DNA of 64,000 nucleotides from Micrasema longulum (lineage: Eukaryota; Arthropoda; Insecta; Trichoptera; Brachycentridae). Every line of letters begins with the position of its first letter. The stretch's first letter is position 1. Location of the stretch: the NCBI GenBank assembly GCA_022494885.1, contig JAGVSM010000508.1, forward strand, positions 122,201 through 186,200, in the 5' to 3' direction. Below the pieces are notes generated by a model. The model was given only the letters and a program-made list of their open reading frames with translations. It was not told the origin of the DNA and ran no database searches. A program made the translations under genes and the position numbers. This document shows positions 1-9,969 of the stretch, piece after piece.

Positions 1-211
1 ATAATCATCACTGCAAAGTCATGCTTAATTTTTATGACTAATACAAGCGTTCACTTATGTGTGCATCCGAAAGTATAAATATTTTATATCGTTCCTTAGT
101 TGAATTTATTCCGTTATTGTCGTGCTACGATCGATGTTTATTTGTTTATAATTTTATTTTAGTACAGAAGAGTTCCGGCTTAACACGGAATTCTCTAACA
201 AGTCGGGACAT

Positions 212-430
212 AAAAAAATATATTATTGTTATCAAAAACATTTTTCACTTTGTGGTATGACATTTTACACTTATTTGTTTATAAATTTGTATAAACCACT
301 TTAATTTTTTAAATTACACTTCGACCAGTTTCGAGGTTACTACCTCATCGTCAGGAATTTAACTAACTTATAATTACGCTTACAATACAATACAATTTCA
401 CATGCAAATATAGGTATATCTGCAATTATA
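212..430 (-). repeat. PLE-associated repeat H, copy 1
   Basis: Nearly identical to 41405-41575 over more than 150 bp. Read on the minus strand it carries CTGACGA, one T, a GAGGT/ACCTC stem and GAAAC ... GGTC at 323-354, followed by an A-rich stretch. That order resembles the hammerhead-like motif of Penelope-like element terminal repeats. The repeat identity is seen directly; the PLE assignment is inferred. Confidence 0.55.
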
Positions 431-780
431 GAATTACACAAAATAGATGGAATTACATAAAATAGATGGAATTACATTAGTTTTTTTTTGTCTATTTTTA
501 AAATTTCAATACAATACAATAAAAAATAAGTTGTACGTGTGTACTTATTTACTGAGATTTATTCTTAAGAGATTATTCGCGGTTGGGAGAGTATCATGAA
601 AAATGTAAATTTTGTTATTTTGCCCGTATATATTATATACCCGATACATGCGGGCTTTAGTATGTTGTATGTAGCATTACTTAAAAACAACGGCAGTTTA
701 AGTATGTCCCGATGTCTAGTGTTCTCAATCCTGCATTTATTTGTATTTTATGGAGAAGGTTATAGTCCTTAAAGTATAGC

Positions 781-1480
781 TTGATTAAAATAACAGCTGC
801 CAAACTAATCAACATAGCATCAGTAATACGAGATTATCTCTTGTAAAGAGAATACATCATCTGAGTATCATCTTTGATGATAAATTAACTTTTGTTACCC
901 ATATGAATGAGATGGTTAATAGAGCCTCAAAAACCCTAGGCTTTGTTATTAGAACAACAAGATAGTTTCAGTCTGTTGATGCATTAAAAATAATATACAC
1001 GACCCTAGTAAGAAGGCAGTTAGAATATGGGTCCTCAGTTTGGTCTCCTCATTATGTTACCCATATAAACTGTGTGGAGAAGGTCCAACACAAGTTTTTA
1101 AGATTTATGAAATTCAAATTATACATCCCAATTGAAGAGCTAAACTTTTAATGTTTAATAAAGCAGTTAAAATTAATATGTAGTAGTTATAGATGGAAAA
1201 TTTCAGATTTAGTACTGCTTTTTAAGTGATTAAATAATGCTCTTGACAGTTCCGAACTTTTAAATTGTGTGAATTTTTATGTGAGACAGCGTGGGACGAG
1301 ACAAAAAACTTCTTTTGCTGTTGATTTTCATAGTTCAAACTTTGCTAAATACTCACCTATTCCACGGCGCCACATGTTAGCAAACAAACATGGAAACTTA
1401 GATATATTTCATTTACCTTTATACAAAATAAAATCAATACTTTTAATCATTTCTTTTTTTAATTAAAAAAGTGTACCGAG
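781..1480 (+). pseudogene. Jockey/CR1-like LINE reverse transcriptase, C-terminal half, degraded
   Basis: Conceptual translation with frameshifts reads as the thumb and C-terminal region of a non-LTR retrotransposon RT. It has FDDKLTFVTHMNEMVNRASK, then LGFVIRTT, LEYGSSVWSPHY and VEKVQHKFLRF. The end is an open frame (1269-1466) closing with LDIFHLPLYKIKS, the usual ending of Jockey/CR1-type ORF2. Internal stops and shifts show it is dead. The catalytic YADD box is not present, so the copy is 5'-truncated. The coding role is clear; the exact clade is not. Confidence 0.7.
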
Positions 1481-1840
1481 TGCTATACTTGTAAAACATT
1501 TAAGTTTGTAATACTTGTTTTACTTAACAACATACAAGACGACGACATAATATTAGTCAATAATGCTGACATACACAAATATAACACCAGACAACAACAA
1601 CACTATCATATTGAAAAAGCAAAGACAAACACAGGACAGTCAAAAATACTACAAAATGGACTTAAACACTACAACAACCTACCTTACTACTTGAAAACTT
1701 TTACTGGAGACAAATTTAAAATCAATCTGAAAAAGCACATGATGACTGAACTAACAAGACTAGACGAGACATAAAATGACAAGACAATATTAAATTTCTA
1801 ATGTAACCCTAACGGGTTTTTTAAAATTGTAAATAAATAA
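1463..1840 (+). pseudogene. Second LINE ORF2 C-terminus with 3' end
   Basis: An open frame without ATG runs to a TAA at 1772-1774. It contains NNADIHKYNTRQ and NGLKHYNNLPYYLK, the [H-x-YNTRQ ... LPxxLK] pattern that ends many LINE ORF2 proteins. It is followed by an AT-rich 3' UTR and a short AAATAAATAAA tail. It abuts the preceding LINE fragment and probably belongs to a different family, because both carry a C-terminal domain. Confidence 0.7.
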
Positions 1841-1853
1841 AATGAAAAAAACA

Positions 1854-2200
1854 TATTACAACAGAGATGAATAACATTTAAGAAAAGGTAATATAGAAGT
1901 CTAGGAATCTCACCCGCATAAATAAAGTTTTCAGCTCTTTAACTTCACAAACATCAACAGATGAAAGAATTGAAGGAATATAGATGTTCAAATATGGGCA
2001 GAATGGTGAATGTTACACAATGTGTAAAGTGGCCACTTAAACCAGCCATTGATAGATCATAAGATGTAGATGCCTAGACTTCTATATTACCTTTTTTTAA
2101 ATGTTCTTCATCTCTGTTGTAATATTTTAATAAAAACAGCTCTTCAGGGAGTTGAATCCATTCCTTGTCTACAAAAATTTGGACAAACTCAAAATATTGT
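1854..2200. repeat. Repeat A, copy with about 50-bp inverted arms
   Basis: Arms at 1854-1904 and 2071-2122 are reverse complements with few mismatches (left arm begins ATTACAACAGAGATGA). The interior holds the family A core also seen at 21296, 28914, 47560, 47770 and 55505, including GTGTAAAGTGGCCACTTAAA. No reading frame is conserved. It may be a MITE-like or fold-back element. Confidence 0.65.
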
Positions 2201-2204
2201 TGAC

Positions 2205-2458
2205 TTGTTTTACTGTTTATACTATGATACAACGCCTTTGTTACTTCAATACTTTATAAATTTAAACTTATTATTTATTGTCAATTTGCTGCAAACTTCA
2301 AAATTTTCTTTTATATCTTTATTTTCTGCTGATTTTATTTTATGTATCTATATTTTCCATACTTGTGTACATGTGTTTTGTTTAATTTTAATTGTTTTTT
2401 AAAATATTATTTTATGCTTTTTCAAAGGCGTAAGCCGTCGAAATAAATAAATAAATAA
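2205..2458 (+). repeat. LINE 3' UTR and (AAAT)n tail
   Basis: An AT-rich segment directly after repeat A ends in a small hairpin, GGCGTAAGCC, followed by GTCGAAATAAATAAATAAATA. A hairpin just before an AAAT-type tail is typical of insect LINE 3' ends. No coding part is kept. Confidence 0.45.
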
Positions 2459-2459
2459 T

Positions 2460-3960
2460 ATTTGGACGTACGTTATACGAATCAAAAGCCAGGCTACGCG
2501 AATAAATTGTTTTAAAATGTGGGCAATAAATTTTCGTATGTTGAAAGATATTATTTACAAGCAATAAACAGTACAGCACAGTAGCCTTATCCTCCCTCAT
2601 TGTGCTCCGAAACTACATTTTCACGTTAGTATAGTGTATTGTTAAGCCGGAGACTGGATATTATTTAGTTACTGTCGTTTTGTACACCCGTGTTTGAACA
2701 CGTGGTTACTGTAACGAGCTGCTCAGTATATTCTAGTTATACTTTGTACAGAATACAATAAACTAAGTAAAGTCATTGCAAAGGAATACCGCACGCAATT
2801 ACAGTAGTTCAGTATCAGGCTTAGAAGAAACATTCACATTCTATCACTTCTTCACAATATTTTGCATAATCCCATTTCGGCTGTTTATCTGAAAGAGCTC
2901 TTCCGACCTCTTTCTTAAACTAAAATCATCAAAACGAGGATTCTCTCTCATTTTTCGCACCCCAAAACTAAACCTATTTTGGTTTTTTTTTTTCAAAAAA
3001 GCCTATCAGAATAAAAATTTCTATGTCGGTACCTTTTCAGTTTTTCTAAATTTTATCATATTTGTATAGGGGCGACTAAGGAGGGTTGAAACAGTTTTTA
3101 CATGACAAATAAAACCCTACCTCTATGAATTTTTATAATTCAACATAATCAATTTTATGTAATCTAGTGTATTTTTATTTATTTAATGCACAAAATACAC
3201 AATTTTGCATAGACATGTATGAAATACACTTTTCCACACTGTGTAAAATGGGTAAAAATAATCAGGGTCAATGAGAAAATCGGCTAAAACTGAAACAACT
3301 CCCTGCGTTACAACTCTCCTAGTTCCGAGGTAAGTTGAAACAGAAGTCGAGGTGAGTTTTAACTGTTTGGTATTTTTTATTGAACGGATTATAATAAATG
3401 GACACGAGTTTTCCAGCATTTGAACACGACCAATTATCACAGAATATGTGTTTTCTTTTTCATATATCGAAAGAGTAAAATGTAGTTAAGATTGTATGAT
3501 AATGCGGCATTTCTGAGACTCTGCTCCCTTAAGTCACCTCCTCATATGCTAGTTTATAGATTTCTACGCTAGCCAAGCCCCTATCTGTCTTTCTTACATA
3601 TTGATTGGGCATTCTGGAACAAGAACTATAAACAATTTAGTTTTACAACTCACACCACAAAACATTATATTTGAGAAAATTTATGAAAGAGGAGAGTTGA
3701 AACAAGCTCCCAAAAATCACACCATGTTTAGAACGGCTTTTAACTTCAAAATAAGATGCGAGCTATAAAAACTATACCACACTTTGAAACATAAATAGTG
3801 AGTACATATTGGAAATAATACCACGTCAGCATTTGCGTAATACATATCGAATCAAAGTATTAGCCAAAAACTTACTTTTGGTATTTTTTCCGTCGAGATG
3901 TCGTGTACACCCAACCACTCCCTGTAGACGGCTATTGCCAACTCCATTATTTGGCGCATC
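2460..3960. other. Unassigned AT-rich stretch
   Basis: No coding, RNA or repeat structure was recognised. A phrase like GGAGGGTTGAAACAG (3080) recurs loosely as GAGAGTTGAAACAAG (near 3694), suggesting an old repeat or internal duplication. The short open frames here look like chance frames. Confidence 0.4.
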
Positions 3961-3969
3961 AAAAACGCA

Positions 3970-4320
3970 GTGCATCCGAATGTCGAATGTCCAATCAATT
4001 TAATCCCAGTCAGTGAAGAATTCACTTCCCTCTTTTCTCAATCCAATAAAGTACATATTATGTACTTCTGGATTACCTTCTTTCAGCACAGAGATGCTAA
4101 GGCTACCAGATTTCAAAGAGCTCCTTCGGGCAGCTTTTCTCGTTTGACAATCAGCAAATTTTCCGTGCATGTGGGCACCGCCAAGGAGACTTATGTCCTC
4201 AGATGCGGTGTGCGGTATGTGGTGGGCAAGCTACCGTGCATCCGAAGACGGCAGATAAGACTGGATGCTTTTTTGAGTTTTTGTATGGTCGTAGCTCCCG
4301 TTAGAAACAATTTATTATAA
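3970..4320 (+). pseudogene. Possible zinc-knuckle fragment of a retrotransposon ORF1
   Basis: In a frame around 4150-4280 the translation reads RACGHRQGDLC...MRCAVCGG, close to the C-x2-C/G-H-x4-C plus RCxxCGG pattern of Jockey-type ORF1 (gag-like) zinc knuckles. A 116-codon open frame exists in another frame, so a frameshift would be needed. The segment is GC-richer than its surroundings. It is weak without a search; it could also be unrelated unique DNA. Confidence 0.3.
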
Positions 4321-4329
4321 AAAGCAAAA

Positions 4330-5365
4330 CAATAAAGGCACGCCCATAGTAAATATCTATTTTGTGTAAGAAAATCACTGCTCTAGTGAGAAAATTCGGG
4401 AATACATTTTTATGAAAAAAAGTTGGACGGCGTTTCCTCTTAAACATTTTTAGTAACGGACTAATTGACTAGAATATAGATTTTCTAGGTCATTTTATTG
4501 AGTATGTCTATGAAATTTATTCATAGACATTTTAGTTGTTTACAGACTGGAAATATTGGTTTTCGGTGAGTCCCACATAACCAGTTCAGTTTCTTATGCA
4601 CTGTTCGTGGAGTAAGGGATGAAAGTAATGATGATGACCACAATACTACAATGTTTTTTTCACACTATTCGCCTTAATTGTTTAAAAATATTTCTCTGCA
4701 TTATTCCGAGTTGGAAGACTTCAATAGACATTGTATTCCACACGAATGGACCGAGTCCAACCGTGAAACAGACCAGTGGTTTGCAAATGGCTTGCCGGAC
4801 CAATTTCGGGTGCAAAACTCCTTCGCTTTTGGTGCGTTTGCGTCAGTTCCAGCAAATTTCTCATTGATTTCCCTTCAGAAAGCATTCCCCCGCCCGAAGT
4901 AACGGCTAGTAAACCAAATTGGATTTGTTGCTAATGCGATTTCTGAGATAAAAAATATTATTATAAAAATATAGCCTTTTAGCAAGTTATTAGTGTAACA
5001 TAATTTTATTATTTTACAAAAACACTACTACAGTTTAGGAAGAGCACGCCTCCCATCGACGGGTGATCTAAAACTAATATAGTTCAAATCAAAGAATCTT
5101 TACAAAAAACAAACAAATGAATCAGTGATGGAACGTAAATTAACATATATAATAAAATAAAACAACTTGGTTTTTAACCACTATTTTTTTTTTCCATAAC
5201 ATTCATTCTTCACAACTAATAGTATAGGAAAATAGATCAAATATCAAAAAGACTAAGTCCATAAATTTAATAAATCTGGCATATACCAATTCAATTGTAA
5301 TGATTGCGATTCAATCTACTTTGGAAAAAAATAAAAGAAACTTAAATATAAGAGTAAATAAACTT
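4330..5365. other. Mostly unassigned; GC-richer island at 4690-4910 and a PLE-like end near 5150
   Basis: The 4690-4910 island (around GGTGCGTTTGCGTCAGTTCC) is compositionally distinct and holds overlapping 74- and 82-codon frames that I do not recognise. Around 5150-5200 the minus strand reads TAGTGGTTAAAAACCAAGTT, matching the A-rich end after the PLE motif at 6300, so an inverted PLE terminal fragment is likely there. Confidence 0.35.
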
Positions 5366-5417
5366 TAAAGGTGCCTAAATAATAATAAATATTCTGAATT
5401 TGCAAACCATCTGAAAA

Positions 5418-5770
5418 ATAAATAGGTGCGAAGGTTTTCACGGTCACTGTTATCAATAGGTTTCTTTTTTGTGTGATAAGATGTGTGTTGGATTTGTTCC
5501 GACGTTTCGGCTACCATGGCAGGAGCCATCTTCAGGGTGAACTGAGTGTTTTGCAGAAAAAAATATGTGTTTAAGTACTAGTAATTTGTACCGTGTCGCA
5601 GTCGGAAGTATGCATATTTCTATTCATTTTTGTAGTATGTACGTGTATGTAGTACTGCCGACTGCATGTAGTACTAAACTGAGTTTACGCTGAAGATGGC
5701 TCCTGCAATGGTAGCCGAAATGTCTGAACAAATCCAACACACACGGTATCACCCAAGAAAGAAACATATT
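5418..5770. mobile_element. Inserted element G with inverted arms, target duplication CATCTGAAAA
   Basis: Flanked by CATCTGAAAA at 5408-5417 and 5771-5780. Arms at about 5461-5545 and 5681-5765 are reverse complements (around 85 bp), each holding the motif CTGAAGATGGCTCCTGC...GTAGCCGAAA followed by GTC. The insertion splits the PLE frame. It may be a pair of PLE terminal repeats in inverted orientation, or a short non-autonomous element that borrowed them. Confidence 0.65.
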
Positions 5771-5928
5771 CATCTGAAAATTAATCATAATTTTATTAAA
5801 AACACAAAAGTACTTCATTTTGAAAATAAAATATTAAAATTAGACAACTTTGAAATCTTAGAAATTAAAAAAGCGATTTATAATGAGAAAAAATTGATTA
5901 ATAAAAAAATAAACAATATATATTTTTT

Positions 5929-6091
5929 TTGCACCACAACAGGCCAGAAAGCACAATTACAGTGGTGAATTACATCACTGAACACCCAGAATTGAGAAAA
6001 ATCACATCAGATTTTTGTATTCTCACCGGGAATCGAACCCAGAACCTTCCGCATGTGAGGCAAGCGTCTTAACCACTATAACACGGAGGCC
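5929..6091 (-). mobile_element. S1 tRNA-derived SINE
   Basis: On the minus strand it has a tRNA-like head GGCCTCCGTGTTATAGTGG, then B-box GGTTCGATTCCC, a body shared with 6671, 28121 and 43171 (AATTCACCACTGTAATTGTG-like), and an end at GCACCACAAC...CCTGTTGTGGTGC. It lies inside the PLE fossil and is therefore younger than it. Confidence 0.8.
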
Positions 6092-6245
6092 ACCTACTGT
6101 CTAGTCCACTACTGTCTAGTTTCGAATGTGTTCATCTCAAATTGCCACCCTTTTAGGAAAAAAAGACTTGATTTATTAGCTCGACGTGTAGTATTTAGTA
6201 CATGGATAAGATCAAATAGGAAATAATTCATTAGTTACGTACACT

Positions 6246-6330
6246 TTGACGAAGAAGCTTGTTTGCTTTGAAATCGGTCGGTGTAAAAATATAAAAAATT
6301 AGTGGTTAAAAAAGTTGTTTTATTTATTTT
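6246..6330 (+). promoter_or_regulatory. Hammerhead-like terminal motif of the PLE fossil
   Basis: Contains TTGACGA, one A, a GAAGC/GCTTT stem, GAAATC and GGTC (6246-6279), then an A-rich run and AGTGGTTAAAAAAG. Its place directly after the PLE coding remnant fits the terminal repeats of Penelope-like elements, which are known to carry hammerhead ribozyme motifs. Activity cannot be judged. Confidence 0.35.
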
Positions 6331-6504
6331 ATTAACATGAATAACCACAAAGTGACTGCATCAAATATTAAATTTATAACAATATTACACTTATGTATCT
6401 AAGGTGTTAAGCATATACGAGTATATCGATAGTTGTCTTAAATACAAATATTTTTATTTTCTTTTATTTACAATCTTTTTGTTTCCATTTGGTACATTTC
6501 TTAA

Positions 6505-6575
6505 ATCATTATATATCACTTTATTTATGAAAACAAGAAAATCCCACATTGGCATGGCCTGTGCGCGGGTATACT
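6505..6575 (+). repeat. Short repeat shared with 28060-28112
   Basis: The phrases GGCATGGCCTGTGCGCGGGT here and GGCATAGCCTGTGCGTGGGT at 28088 are homologous, with AATCCCAYA before them. Both precede an S1 SINE by 10-100 bp. Probably the 3' end of a LINE or a small DNA element; not identified. Confidence 0.4.
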
Positions 6576-6670
6576 TAATCTAGAATACATTATGAAATCT
6601 ATGGTGTAAATGCATACTATATAAATATTTTTAAAAAACATTTAATTTAAACATAAAAACAACATTTATG

Positions 6671-6850
6671 CGGCCTCCGTGGTGCAGTGGTCAAGACGCT
6701 TGACTCACACACGAAAGGTTCCGGGTTCGATTCCCGGTGAGAACACAAAAATTAAAATGTGTTTTTTCTCAAGCCTGGGTGTTCTGTGATGTAATTCACC
6801 ACTGTAATTGGACCTCCTGACCTGTTGTGGGGCAAAAATAATAAAACTAA
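6671..6850 (+). mobile_element. S1 tRNA-derived SINE
   Basis: A full-looking copy: head GCGGCCTCCGTGGTGCAGTG, B-box GGTTCGATTCC at 6724-6734, a body with CTCAAGCCTGGGTGTTCTGT, and the end CCTGTTGTGGGGCAAAAATA. It is the tRNA-head-plus-body design of SINEs transcribed by RNA polymerase III. It lacks a full cloverleaf 3' half and CCA context, so it is not a tRNA gene. Confidence 0.85.
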
Positions 6851-7837
6851 TATAAGAATTAAAAATTACTTTCAGGTTTTTTTAAATACGAGTAAGTGGA
6901 AAATAGAAAATATAAAAAAAAAATACGAGAGCAAATAAAAAGTTTATCTGGAAAAGAAAACATTGACATTTATATTATTTGTGACCCAGTTTATAAATGA
7001 ATAATTAGAAGAAAAGAGGCTTGAATTAGCATTTTTCGTTGTGTATTTAAAGTAGGAGTTATAAAGTTTAGTGGCAAGGACATTTGCATGCCTTTGTCCG
7101 AGTGTTGATTTATAAAATGGAGTCTCCAAAACTTGATTTCTTCTTTGACTGTGGTGGTTTGAGATTTGGGAACACATCCTGACGATTTACAACGAATTAT
7201 AGACATTGGAGACAGTATATCTGTCTAACATTCAAAAGTTTTGCTTCTTGGAATAATCGGATGGAAGGATATGTTTTATTCTTACGAAGCATAATTTTTA
7301 TTATCAGTTTTGAACAATCACCAAAGGGTTAATCCGATTGTTAAATGCTCCACCCCATCCAATTACTCCTTATGATAGTGTCGATCGGACAATTGAATGA
7401 TAAACCATTATTTTAATTTTGTACGGAAACACGATCAATGAGGGAGAGAATGTTAAGTGGAATTTAGTTTTTTAAATATAGCCCATATGTAATTAGATGT
7501 TACATTAATTAAAACTAAGATTTGATATGTGGGAAGACATCCACACACTATTTGATAATGGTAGTCTGCATTACTTTACGGGCTGTTTAACCCAACACGT
7601 AATGCAGACTGTAAACATAAGTTAGATATTAATGACTAGAAAGCAGATAGCTGCTAAACTACCGATATGTACTAAAAAATAGATCCATATTATCCGCAGA
7701 AGCCGTATTCAGCAATCGAATTGCCCTATTTATGGGTGAATTCTGACTTGCATTAGTGCTACTCGCTACTCGCCCTAGTATAATTATTGAGAACATACAA
7801 ACTGTGAACATAATCTCTTTCTGTGTGTTTGGATTAT
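6850..7837. other. Unassigned AT-rich stretch
   Basis: Nothing recognisable. Overlapping 71- and 77-codon frames on the minus strand near 6944-7206 show no motif. CTGCATTAC...GTAATGCAGAC at 7567-7610 is a short local inverted repeat. Confidence 0.4.
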
Positions 7838-8234
7838 ACACGGTTTTTCAGGGCCAGACCGTGAAATTTCAGAGGAACATTCCTCATGGTAAGCTTTAAA
7901 AAAAATCTTAGTAAAAAATTTCCAAAAAGTCGTTTAAAAAAATTTTTTTTTTTTGATCTCAAAATGTAATAAATCCTTAATTTCTCGGACAAGCAGTCCC
8001 TTCACAAACCCCCCCCCCCATTTTTTTATCTCAATTTTTTCGTTGAGGGGGGTAGGGGTTTGCGGAAGGGATGCTTGTCCGAGAAATGAAATATTTACTC
8101 AATTTTGAGATTATAAAAAAAAAAATATTTTTTTAAATGACTTTTTGGAAAAAATCAATTGAATTTTTTTTAAAGCTTGCCGTGAGAAATGTCCCTCTGA
8201 AGTTTCGCGGTCTGGCCCTGAAAAACCGTGTATA
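7838..8234. mobile_element. Fold-back MITE, about 395 bp palindrome
   Basis: The arms pair along almost their whole length. The left end ACACGGTTTTTCAGGGCCAG matches the right end CTGGCCCTGAAAAACCGTGT. Inner blocks pair as well: TTTCTCGGACAAGCA (left) with TGCTTGTCCGAGAAA (right), and the C-run with the G-run. The centre is near 8036. TATA occurs at both outer edges, compatible with a TA target. No coding capacity. Confidence 0.85.
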
Positions 8235-9050
8235 TACTTCCAGAAATTAGCTTATAGAAATGTTTCCCAAAAAAAAATTGACGACGATATTCGAGGGTGT
8301 TGTAATCCACACATCCCTGCTAGAAATAATGATGTATACAAGAATCGATAATTATAATTTTTTACCATATATTTTTTAATTAATTATAGTAATTTAGTAT
8401 TTATTTTATAATCATATCATTTATCAACAACCATCAAAGCTATAGTTTTCTCCGTCACGCTCATAAGCGTGTCTGAGCGCGAGAGAGGCATAAGTATTTT
8501 CACTGGGCGTATGCCGTACGACCTCATCCCATGCGCTTATTCACAGATACAACTCGAGCGCGATGTGTAAATGTATTGTTAGCGCCAGCTTTTGCTAACA
8601 GACTAGTACCCGCCAACCATTACATACTACGTATATTGATTTTTTTTTGTTCTGCATCGCTGGCTTAGTAAGCTATTGTCGTATTGTGTAGAGGTCAGCT
8701 TGACACCATAACCCGAGAAGCCAAAATAAAACAAGAGTACTTAACTTCGTATCATTGTGAGGTTTTATTGTTCTCCAATACTAAGTCTTGCGCATTAAAC
8801 ATTCTTTAAAAATACCCACTGCGCAGTAGTTTTGAAATTCAAAAACCCTGAGACCGATATCCATACTAATATAATAAAATAAAATATTATAATGAGGAAT
8901 TCCACTGTTTTCTAATATTTTTTTTTTCTATTAGCGTACTTTTTAACAAAGCAAAAAATATTTATTTTATTTGTGCGTTATTTACAAAGATATGATTTTT
9001 TAAAGTTACATTTATCAAATACCGCGCCAAATGACTGTAATCAGTGTGTC
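8235..9050. other. Unassigned; small CpG-richer patch at 8440-8620
   Basis: The 8440-8620 patch (GTCTGAGCGCGAGAGAGGCA and neighbours) has more CpG than its surroundings, but no TATA, open frame or splice pattern that I could support. The rest is AT-rich without structure. Confidence 0.35.
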
Positions 9051-9062
9051 ACTTTTCAGTAG

Positions 9063-9344
9063 TGACGTCATAAACGGTTGGCGTTCTTACTTTCACTGAC
9101 CTGACAAGAATCTATGGAATATTGCTTTGATTACTTCATTTAGTTGATCGTAATTTGCTCATTTCTATGTTATGGTTGTTTTTACGAACGTTTCGATTTA
9201 GAAAAACCTAGAAAGTTGACATAATCTCTGGTTGAAATGTCAAAGTATACAAATAATACTCTTTTTTTTTCTATGGTCCAAACGTTGCGGGGGCTTTAAA
9301 GCGGAAACCGGAAATACTACACCTAGATATAAGGAGTGACGTCA
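9063..9344. promoter_or_regulatory. Pair of perfect CRE octamers
   Basis: TGACGTCA occurs at 9063-9070 and 9337-9344, both inside AGTGACGTCAT, 274 bp apart. The octamer is the CREB/ATF site, but no promoter or gene is seen nearby. They may instead be edges of an undescribed repeat. TGACGT also occurs in repeats D and F. Confidence 0.25.
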
Positions 9345-9969
9345 TTATTTGAGATTTTAAAATGAATACTATTTTTAACATTTTTTATTTATTTTTGCAT
9401 GCGTTTTTGAGATATTTCATCCTACTCCAAAATTTTTTAATATTCACGTGTACACGAAAACACAACAGCTGTCAAACTCATGTCAGAGGTGATGGGAAAA
9501 TACTGATCACTGACCATATACCGATCAAATCGATTTTATCAGTTTTTTCATGCAAACATGAAAATCTGTTTCCGAAAATGGATATAAAAACGTAAAAACA
9601 AGCCTATTAGCCAATATTATTATGTACTTCTGTGCAGTTATTTACTGTGCATTTCAAATTACAACTTTGATTACGATATTTTGAGTGTTATTGACCAGCG
9701 AAGCGCTGCCGTCGGCGTTACTATACGCTAAATGAATTTTATATCAAGCAACCTTTTGTTAAGTAACAAAGTCTCTTTGTTTATTCAGCAGATCTTAAAC
9801 ACGTGCGCAACGCGGGCGGGGTTATTGTACCAATATGCACTGTGACTTAAGACGATCAGAATTTTTTTGGTTAGATATTATTTTCACGGAGATTACCTAA
9901 ATGAATAATTAATATTACTTTTCATTATAATCAAAAACCATTACACAAGTATATATGAATTTTTATTGA

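Larger units (their letters stand above)
5370..6240 (+). pseudogene. Penelope-like element ORF C-terminus, split by two insertions
   Basis: Translated pieces NNNKYSEFANHLKNK (about 5374-5420) and NHNFIKNTKVLHFENK...EILEIKKAIYNEKKLINKK (about 5785-5925) join into one stretch. It resembles the region after the GIY-YIG endonuclease of Penelope-like elements. A related fragment lies at 31870-32300. The frame is broken by a fold-back insertion (5418-5770) and by an S1 SINE (5929-6091). The terminal motif at 6246 follows in the order expected for a PLE terminal repeat. Family identity is inferred from pattern recall, not a search. Confidence 0.55.

Noticed and set aside
3970..4320. 116-codon frame as a host gene
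   Set aside because: Better explained as a frameshifted retrotransposon zinc-knuckle fragment; no start context or splice signals.
6671..6745. tRNA gene calls at 6671, 28121, 43171, 18895 and 19000
   Set aside because: The A and B boxes are SINE heads joined to a conserved body and tail; the acceptor arms do not close as a tRNA and copies are dispersed.
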